Source: Dioszegia crocea (lineage: Eukaryota > Basidiomycota > Tremellomycetes > Tremellales > Bulleribasidiaceae). From it: a DNA stretch of 64,000 nucleotides. This document shows positions 56,655 to 64,000 of the stretch, one piece after another (the stretch's first letter is position 1; each line of letters begins with the position of its first letter). A program made the position numbers and the translations under genes. Under the pieces are notes generated by a model, which searched no databases, was not told the origin of the DNA, and saw only the letters and a program-made list of their open reading frames with translations. Where the stretch lies: the NCBI GenBank assembly GCA_001600615.1, contig BCKK01000004.1:1103316-1167315 (forward strand), given 5' to 3'.

Positions 56655-58485
56655 GAGTTAGTGGATAGCGGAGATTTGTATGTATGTCTTATTGCACGAT
56701 TGGGTCAGGGGTTCGAGGCTACTGATCTAATCTGAGGGGTCGGTACTTGAAAATATGACAATGCGCTCTCACCAGAAAGTGGAGGCCTCAGCTCCACGGA
56801 TCACTAATCGGACACATCTTACAGACGCGACTTGGCACGCGACCAGTTGGATGAAGAGTCGCGGGGCCGCATATACTCACTTTCGTACTCATAGAACAGC
56901 CACCGTCACTCACTTCAAGGCCGCCTTTCGCCACATCCTGGCCGAAGAGAGGCCGGGACACTGAATATAAAGACTCAGTTTCCAGAGTCTATCGACCACG
57001 TAGCGTACCCTAGCGGGAATAGTCCGCACAAACCTCATGTGCGGGGGGAGGGTAGGTGGGTAGCAAATATATGACTTTAAAAATCTTTAATACTGTAATT
57101 CTTAAGCCTACTTAAGATGATCTTAATTCACCGTATATGTCGAAACGGATACAGACAAGCAGCGACTGGAGCACGGATGCCCAGCAATTACACAGTATCT
57201 TTAAGAGAACGGAACGAGGACCGAGACATAGCACAAAGTCTCGCGTGGTCAAGCTTTTTGCTGCGTTGTTCGGGGGGTCTCTGGGAACAGGAGGGTGTCA
57301 AATACGATGGTGTGGCGCATTGTAGAAGCCTTCTGATTGAGCTGGTTCGAGATCATGAGCCCCCATCGAGCGGACTGCATGGCTCTTGCGACAGAGATGG
57401 CAACGCCACCCCGGCCAGAAGCCGAGCTCAATGTACAGGTCTACACAAAAAGGTTTGCGGCCGCGTAGCGTATCCTAGCGGGAACAGTCGGCACTGACCT
57501 CATGTGCGGGGGTGGGCAGGTGGATTTGACCGTATGCGACAAGACGGGAGATTTGACGCTCTTAACTTGGATGGTCAACCTGCACTTCACAGTAATATGT
57601 GTGAGATGGATACTTCAAGAAGACGAACAGGATCCGAATCTACGCCACAATACTTACATCCCACCATATTTGCGAATGGAACGAGAACCGAGACATAGCA
57701 CAAAGCCTCGCGTGGTCAAGCTTTTTGCTGTCTGTCTGACGCATGAGGAGAGTGGGGACTGTGGCGTGAGAGATTCAACGACGGACTGATCAGAAGCCAT
57801 TTTAGGATGGGCTGATCCGAACTTTCCAGTTTCAGTAAGCAAATGACCTTGCAGCTTCCATGGGTCTTTCGGCACCCTGGCACCCGCGGTCAAAAACCGA
57901 GCTGCAGCTGTGTATAGCGCGTCGAGCAAAAAGGATCTCGGCCGCGTAGCGCTACCCTAGCCGGAACAGCCCGCACAGACCTTATGTGCGGGGGCGGGCA
58001 GGTGGGAGTAAGACTATACCGGCTCAGCCGAGAGAACAATCCAACTTTTGTCCTTCCAAACTTATGTCCCTCCAAAACCGAGACTATGTCTCGCGCGGTC
58101 ATCTTTTTGGCCCCCACTCTCGGCCCGCTCGATTGTGGGGATCGGGCAGTCGGCATCGCGGTTCGCATGTAGCGAGAGATTTGAGGATATTCTGAATGAT
58201 CAATGGTGATATTAGGTCGCCTTACATCTATTCATATATCTTCACTGTATGACCCGCATTCATGCTCGATCTCCATGCTGCTGCTGCGGCAGAAAGTAGC
58301 CAGCAGATACGTTGAGAGTCAGACACAAGAGGAGACGGCCAGCTGGCGCCACTTGTAATTCGCCACTCACAAATTTCGCCCAAATCCCAATCTGCATCAA
58401 CTATCACTTCCACCAACACACTCATCGTCCTATCCACAATCAAAGACAGGCCTGACTCCCAGCCGACCATCTCATCAACCCAATC
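56655..58485. other. Gene-free region carrying a three-copy tandem repeat
   Basis: 1.8 kb between NDUFV1 and the GSKIP-like gene. No conserved coding frame. The centre (56999-58180) is a degenerate tandem array described separately. The flanks are unique. The right 300 bp is the promoter of the next gene. Confidence 0.6.
56999..58180 (+). repeat. Degenerate tandem array of a 465-480-bp unit with conserved hairpins and T5 runs
   Basis: Units start at 56999, 57464 and 57945 with CGTAGCG(T/C), then CCTAGC(G/C)GGAA and a hairpin with arms such as CCGCACA and TGTGCGG, followed by GGG(C/T)AGGTGG. 133-224 bp further on, each unit has CCGAGAC...(G)TCTCGCG(T/C)GGTCA...CTTTTT: T runs at 57255-57259, 57722-57726 and 58104-58108. 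Stem arms CGAGAC and GTCTCG can pair in units 1 and 3. Unit 3 has lost about 90 bp in the middle. Intervening segments are highly diverged while these blocks stay similar, suggesting selection on short structured elements. Confidence 0.7.
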
Positions 58486-59098
58486 ATGTCCTCTCCACCA
58501 CCCTCCAACATCCTCTCGGACCCCGTCTCTGAGCTGGCCTTGGCACTTCAGATGAACGCATTCGGTGTAGACCCTACAACCACCTCAATAGTCGTCGAGG
58601 AGTCATTCCCAATCACAGTCGAAGATAGGGAGCGGATAGCTCTCGAGGCGATACGTACGGGTCACATAGGAGAGGGAGTGACTGCGAAGGCTAAAGTGGG
58701 GCTATTAGGCGCGGAAGGGGCGGTGGTTATTGTGCTGGATAGAAGAGGATATACTGTGAGTTTTTGCGATCTGTATGATACCGTTTCTCCTCGCTTTGGG
58801 CCTCACTGGATAATATGGTGGTGCTCTACGTTGTAAACCAACTTCTGGCTGATCCACATAGCTCACCGAAGCCACAACGGCAAATGGCAAAACCTACCCT
58901 AATCAAACATTCGAATCTCTCGAAGCGCTCCTTATCGGTATCAGCCCAAGCTACGTTTCAGCCATGACGGCGGAAATCCAACGGCGGTTTGCAGATCACG
59001 ATTTCGGTCAAGAAGAGGAGGTGGAAGTTGGAGATGATGATGCGCAGGCGGCAGAGGAGGTAGCTAAGCAAAAAGCGGCGGAACGGCCGGCGGAATAG
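58486..59098 (+). CDS. GSKIP-domain-like small protein (DUF727)
   Basis: Two exons (58486-58755 and 58862-59098) give about 168 residues. The domain order fits the GSK3-interacting/GSKIP fold: a helix-rich start, VVIVLDRRGYTLTEATTANGKTY, then the conserved helix FESLEALLIGISPSYVSAMTAEIQRRF. The end is acidic (EEEVEVGDDDAQAAEEV). In animals GSKIP binds GSK3 and PKA. In fungi the role of small homologs is not established. The recognition rests on the SLEALL-ISPSY helix and the preceding beta strand, so it is a fold-level call. Confidence 0.65.
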
Positions 59099-59665
59099 GA
59101 TGGGGTGGGAGGGGAAGTGATCACTGTCCTCGAGTCATAGACGTCGATGAGACTAGCCGGGATAGGACGGTCATACCCAAGTGGCAGGCGAAGCCCGGGG
59201 TAATTGACGGCGAGGGCCATGGTGATGGCGGAAGGTCTCCATTATCACTCTCGTTATCCTACATGTGCGGGACATGATCTCCTCGTTCGTATGCCATGCG
59301 ATCGCTCATCACTCTACTCCATGATGTGTCGTGTACTCTGTGCAAACGCGAGACTCTGCTGGTTCGTGGACTCCAATGGGGGAAGCTAAGGGACGAACGG
59401 AAAAAGTTGGCTGACAGCCTTCCTGCTGCGTCCATCCCGCACTATGTCGCTATGTAAACGACCCGTACATTCTCACAGACAAGCACTTCGCCTCTAGACA
59501 TCGTCTCTGCCCCATCCTCGCCGTTGTGCGCTTAGATAGTAGCAATTCAGCTCAGCCGTCCCACACCGCATTCCTCATCTCGTAAGCGATATTTGCGACG
59601 ACTGCAGCTCCTCAAATTTCAAGACTGTGCGATACATATTCCATTGATCAGCATCCACTCGGCAG
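59099..59665. other. Intergenic region before the JmjC gene
   Basis: A 567-bp space on the plus strand between two stop/start codons. No motif, repeat or gene seen. Confidence 0.5.
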
Positions 59666-61395
59666 ATGAGCGCCAGTATACACAGTCAGTCAGTGGCTGG
59701 GCTAGAGCTCGCCCTTGAGAGGCTGCTCGAAGATTATAGAGGTATGGCGAATTCAGCCACAGCAATAAGGGGAAAGATTGACTGATTTGCGCAGATCTGC
59801 AACAACCACGGCCGACAATCTTACCAAGCCCCCCTAGCTCGCTTGAGGCACTGCGTATGCTGAATGCCTCTCATCCGGCCGTTATATATGGTGATTTAAA
59901 TCGGGGCATACTTCCTGCAATGCCCAAACCGCAGAAGCTGACTTTCCACAGGATGTACCCCTCAGACCCCATCATCGGCTACTGCGGGCCATGACTGGCA
60001 CTCTGGACATACATACAAACGCATCCTCGGAAATGGGCAGATCACTATAGCTTTTACAGACGACGGGTAAGTCTGATCGCGGGTCTACTTGTGGCGAGAG
60101 GAGGGAAAATGCTGACGGTTGAGATTAGCAGATTCGGTCCGGAGATCACCTGACGGGAGTACAAGTTTCGTCAAGCCCCTGGAAGAAAAGATGAGCGTTT
60201 CAGACTTCTTGGACGGGTTATGTGGGTGGTCTTCTAGGCTTAGAGACATCCAAAAACTGAACAGCCAGGCGATCCGGAACGGCCAGAAGTCATGTATCTC
60301 CAATCCCAAGATGGGAATGTCTTCCGCTCCGAAGCGCGAGATGGCGGAGATGAGCTTTCTGGGATGCGTCAACATCTCGAGCGCGACCTGGAATGGATGA
60401 AGGAGGCCGTAGGTCAGTCTATGTCATCGATGTATGGTAGGGGAAGAGTATGAGCTGATTGGGCATGTCAGGCGAATCTGCTGAAGCTGTGAATCTTTGG
60501 ATCGGGTCTAGTCGGAGTGTTACTTCGCTGCATCATGATCCGTACGTACTCTCTTCCATGACTCCTTCTGGCACTATAGGACGAGATCGGCGCGCGTGAT
60601 AGGAAGTGGACGCGGGCGGGCGACACCGGCGCTGCTCGGATACGGGGCACTGGAGAGACTAGGACTACCTATCCAAGGCGACGATGAAGGATGCGAGACG
60701 CTGAGACCTTGCATGAAGACGGGGCAGGATAATCCCTGAGCTGACTCGAGACAGATACGAAAACATCTATCATGTCCTATCAGGCACAAAGACATTCACG
60801 CTTATATCGCCTATCGAAGGTCTTTGGCTATCGCGTAAGCTACGATCCCTCGTTCGCTTCGGGAGGTATACGGATCAAGCTGACACTACCTCAGAGCATT
60901 TCCACCCAACATCCACACTTCACCGTTCCAAGTCCAACCCCTCTGATCTCATACCCATCCTCGATGCACCCCCAACATATCCTGTACCGTGGGTAGAATC
61001 AGACAACTTCCCGTCACCGATCGAACCCATAATCATCACTTTACAAGTTGGTGAAACGCTGTATCTGCCTAGTGGGTGGTGGCATCGTGTAGAGCAGACG
61101 GAAGGGCCAGGAGGACTCGCAGTCGCTGTCAATTAGTGAGTCTTCGCGGGCGAGACATTCGGTGGGCCTCGCGTTAACAACGGACAGCTGGTATAACTCT
61201 CATATAGACCCTTCTTCGAATGCGCTCTTCAGGTTGGCGCAACGGATCGCGAGACAGGCTGGGAGGCTGGGGGTCTTACCTGTCGATGTGGAAGATAGCG
61301 ATAGTGGAGACGAAGGTGTAGGGGAAGGTGTTTGGGGAGAAGAGGGAGATAGTGGGAGTGGAGAGGAATGGGAGCCTTCAGAATGGGGAAGATGA
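59666..61395 (+). CDS. JMJD7-like JmjC (cupin-8) Fe(II)/2-oxoglutarate oxygenase
   Basis: About eight exons, roughly 375 residues. In animals JMJD7 is a lysyl hydroxylase of DRG GTPases. Sequence order matches: MSASIHSQSVAGLELALERLLEDYR, the strand AGHDWHSGHTYKRILGNGQ then ITIAFTDDGLADSV, PERPEVMYLQSQDGNVFRSEA, the iron-binding SLHHDPYENIYHVLSG (HxD type), TFTLISP, and the distal His in LYLPSGWWHRVEQ followed by LAVAVNYWYNSH. A Glu/Gly/Ser-rich tail follows. The 60542-60753 intron (212 nt) splits the HHDP motif and is long for this locus. The DRADS-type splice joins were resolved by phase: the fourth exon needs the acceptor TTGAG and the fifth a GTGGGT donor. Confidence 0.82.
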
Positions 61396-61544
61396 AATAT
61401 GTGAAGTGGACGCTTTGTAAAGCTGTTCGTGGAAACACCTTCGAGAATGAACATACAAATGGACTATATACATATTTTTAGATATTCACAATCTCCCCAT
61501 ATCCGCACCGACTGCCCTGCCAATTGCTCTCGTACAGTACACCT

Positions 61545-63101
61545 CTACACCCTCTTGATTCCCGGGGCTATGCCCTGTCCTGACCCGCTCGAACTCCCAG
61601 TCTCCGGCACCGCATCCATCACATTTACGCCCTTGCCCTGTAGATCCGCCCGCATGGAGATCAACACCTTCTTGCGCACACCAATCATCTTGCGGTAGAT
61701 ATAGTAGAGGGACGCAAGGGTGATGATGGCCGTGACGGCGAAGACTGAATCGGAAATTGCTGTTGAGGGGGTTTTGCCGGATGTGTCGCCTGCTGAGCCG
61801 GCTAGGACGACTGTGGTGTTAGTTGTGGTGTGGAATGAAAAGGCATGGGTAGGATGCTCACCTCCGACGTAGACTGCGATCAGCTGTTTGGGAAGACCGG
61901 CTACGAGCGCCAGGCAGTATTGCCAGAACTACGCGGTCAGCGAGGCCGTCCGAGCTTATAGACTCCAGGGAAGGGGTCGACTTACGGGTAGGCCACAGAC
62001 TGCAAATAGGACAGTGGAGAAGTGACTGCATTGCCATTAGCATCTGTCCAACTCCAGGACTTCGGCCCTGACTCACGTCGGAATAGCGCTAAGACGGATC
62101 ATGAAGGCCATCCAGAATCCTCCGTCTCTGACGACCTGAGTTAAACAAGCGTAGTTGAGAGATTTTTTGGTCATTCGTTCAGCACGAGCAGAACACCAGT
62201 ATTTGAAAACGCTAAAAGAAGTCAGGTTGGACCTTCAAAGCAAAAGAAGGACTGACAAGTAGTTTGCAATTTCTCCTAGAGAGATACCAGCCGCTACGAT
62301 TGCGAAGCCTACGCCTAGACCCCAGACTATACCGACGAGGATCATTACGATTTCTGCATTGTCAGTGGATGGCATAGGGACAGTGGTAGGGGATTTACCA
62401 TTTCCGAATAAGGGTGGGAAACTGAGGACGAATAGGATGGCGACTGGGATCAACCAGCCTACTTTGATGGTCTGGAGACGGCGAGTAAAGGGGGTGAGCC
62501 AGTTGATGATCTGATCATTAGCTCATGTACAAGATTGAAGGGGACACTATTCAATGGCCGAGTGAAGTCCAGCAAATCGCAAGGCTAGTCGATCTGCTCG
62601 CCGCCCATGCACCAAGCTCACCTGATGATGGAAGATGGCCATCAAGGCCACCACAACGACCAACAGCACGAATGCTATATAGTACCATGTCCACTCTTTC
62701 CGTATCCAGAATCTCCAATTCTTCGCCTTGTCCCATGTGAGGATCCCGTCCTCATACGCCTCTCTCTCGTCCTCTGTAAGCTCCTGTTCCGTCTCGTGCA
62801 TGATCGAAGAGTAGGGATGGGCATGATGCGGATGTGCTCCAGCCGCTGTTGGGGAAAAGGAAGGATCGTTCGGGTGATTCAGCATGTGAGCTGGAGTCTG
62901 AGTGACAGGGTAGGCTGGATGTTGAGGGTATTGCTGGTATGCCTGCTGATTGCCACCGTATGGATACCCTTGGGCTGCAGAAGTGAGCGGCCGATCCGAG
63001 GCGTCTGTAGGCAGGCGCTGGTGGTCGTTTAGCAGAGCTCGGGGAGGTGAAGGAGGGTACGATTCATATGTGTTGTAAGGAGAGGGTTCCGGTTTCGTCA
63101 T
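61545..63101 (-). CDS. TVP38: Tvp38/TMEM64-type Golgi membrane protein (VTT domain)
   Basis: Multispan protein of the Tvp38/DedA superfamily, with members in Golgi and ER membranes linked to lipid scrambling and trafficking. The N-terminal 130 residues are a Pro/Gln/Tyr-rich cytosolic region (start MTKPEPSPYNTYESYPP). TM1 is WYYIAFVLLVVVVALMAIF. The VTT core has VGFAIVAAGISLGEIANY, WMAFMIRLSAIPTHFSTVLFA, GLPFWQYCLALVAGLPKQ and a final helix TAIITLASLYYIYRKM. Several short exons. The ATG at 63101 is the first in-frame methionine with a plausible context. It converges with the JMJD7-like gene (150 bp). Confidence 0.85.
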
Positions 63102-63537
63102 TGCCGTTCGGTGATCCTTTATCTGTAGAGATGCCAAGAGTTGAGAATGATTGAAACTAGCCTTTGAGGTGATACAAATGAAGCTATCATCTCACGCTTC
63201 CATCCATCTCGGCTACTCTGCTACAGCTGTGCCCGTCTCAGACACCGACCGTTGCACTGCCACACATCACTGAGACAAAGAGCAGCAGCAGCTGCAGATC
63301 TATGATCTTCGCACCAGAATAGCGATGCCGGCATCCCGCCGCGCCCGTTTTAGACTGGTCGCGGACATCCCTTCCATCTCCGTCTGTGGGGACGCACGGG
63401 TCTCAAAGTGCCACACCAAATTCACCCGAAATGCTCGAAATAACGCCGAGCCCAGCCATTGCGATTTCGAGATTTTGCATAGTGAAGCACTAGCCAATAC
63501 AACCTAATACAACCTACCTCAATACACATCAGCCAAA
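63102..63537. promoter_or_regulatory. Divergent promoter of TVP38 and RPS21
   Basis: A 436-bp space. It carries an AG/CT-rich tract around 63275-63300 and, just before the RPS21 ATG, the pyrimidine- and CA-rich leader typical of ribosomal protein genes. No specific factor site is claimed. Confidence 0.45.
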
Positions 63538-64000
63538 ATGGGTTAGTTCACCCTGCACACTACGAGCTGCGTCCGCTCGTCAAGAGCATACCGAATCGAC
63601 AAATTTTGCTCGAGACGGGCGGACGAAGCGGAGCGAAATTGCAATTGGCACAAGGGGAAATGCTGATCGTGCTTAGAGAACGATAAGGGCGCCCTCGTTG
63701 ACTTGTACATCCCCCGTCACTGCTCCGCCACCAGTACGTCGAATTCCTGTATACCTGGCGTTCAGATCTAAACGGAGTGGAGGAATTGAGGGAGAAAATA
63801 GGATGGAAGGATACAAAGGACAGATGGATAGGCATACAGGCGCGGCGAATTAGGCGGATTGGGATGGGAGAATACGGGCGACATTGGAATGGAGCGTTGG
63901 ACTGACTTTATAGACCGGCTCATCACCGCCAAGGACCACGCCTCGATCCAAATCCAGATCGCCGACGTTGACGCCGACGGAAAGGCCATCAAGAACCAGG
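63538..64000 (+). CDS. RPS21: 40S ribosomal protein eS21 (partial, runs off the window)
   Basis: Small-subunit ribosomal protein. Exon 1 is only ATGG (63538-63541), exon 2 is 63677-63733 and exon 3 starts at 63914. Protein begins [24 protein letters not shown] then AKDHASIQIQIADVD, matching the eS21 family over its length so far. The 135-nt first and 180-nt second introns are long for this locus, as is usual for ribosomal protein genes. The 3' end is outside the window. Confidence 0.95.

Noticed and set aside
57654..58168. Two minus-strand open frames within the tandem array
   Set aside because: They follow the repeat blocks, share sequence only because the units are repeats and have no start context or protein-like composition.
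1..64000. CRISPR arrays, insertion sequences or bacterial operons
   Set aside because: No regularly spaced identical repeats, no transposase-like frames, and eukaryotic intron-exon structure throughout.

Overview
The window is nuclear DNA from a fungus, most likely a basidiomycete yeast of the Tremellomycetes (relatives of Cryptococcus, Kwoniella and Saitozyma). The reasons are gene structure and gene content. Genes are compact and broken by many introns of about 45-60 nt, with GTRNGT donors, CTGAC/CTRAC-type branch sites close to the acceptor, and short exons. Intergenic spaces are short and often shared by divergent genes. Proteins include Ser/Pro-rich tails and clear eukaryotic families. 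I found no bacterial operons, CRISPR arrays, transposases or convincing tRNA genes.

Layout from left to right. 0-5 kb: the 3' end of a basic nuclear-type protein, then an ESCRT-III subunit (VPS20/CHMP6) divergent from a GRIP-domain golgin. 5.5-11.2 kb: one 1,820-residue protein in a single reading frame that joins an Msb1/Mug8 polarity domain, an inositol-pentakisphosphate 2-kinase (IPK1) with its motifs intact, and an FRB domain, the FKBP12-rapamycin-binding module otherwise known from TOR kinases. No kinase follows the FRB. This is the most striking object in the window. 11.7-17.5 kb: Rif1 on the minus strand with N-terminal PP1-docking motifs, divergent from the mitochondrial AAA extractase Msp1 (18-19.7 kb), which appears to use a GC-AG intron.

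19.7-30 kb: a nitrogen-uptake island. Three tandem paralogous amino-acid permeases each have a TATA box 68-70 bp before the ATG and GATA-factor sites upstream. Their intron sets have diverged by repeated gain or loss. 30.3-34.4 kb: mitochondrial Lon protease. 34.8-45 kb: a Ser/Pro-rich protein of unknown function with a 1.8-kb upstream gap, an Aurora/Ipl1 kinase, an unknown minus-strand gene, a small secreted-then-membrane protein and a small unknown protein. 45-54.5 kb: a DUF423/TMEM256 membrane protein divergent from an ING-PHD chromatin reader, a bestrophin-like anion channel, a leucine-rich-repeat protein and a PPR-like, probably mitochondrial protein.

54.9-64 kb: complex I 51-kDa subunit (NDUFV1), then a gene-free stretch holding three degenerate 465-480-bp tandem repeats with conserved hairpins and T5 runs. 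After these come a GSKIP-like protein, a JMJD7-like JmjC hydroxylase, a Tvp38 Golgi membrane protein and the start of ribosomal protein eS21. Mitochondrial genes (Msp1, Lon, PPR, NDUFV1), vesicle-traffic genes (VPS20, golgin, Tvp38) and genome-maintenance genes (Rif1, Aurora, ING) are interspersed. Only the permease array looks like a functional cluster. Exon boundaries were read by eye from splice motifs and reading-frame continuity. No alignments or database searches were run.
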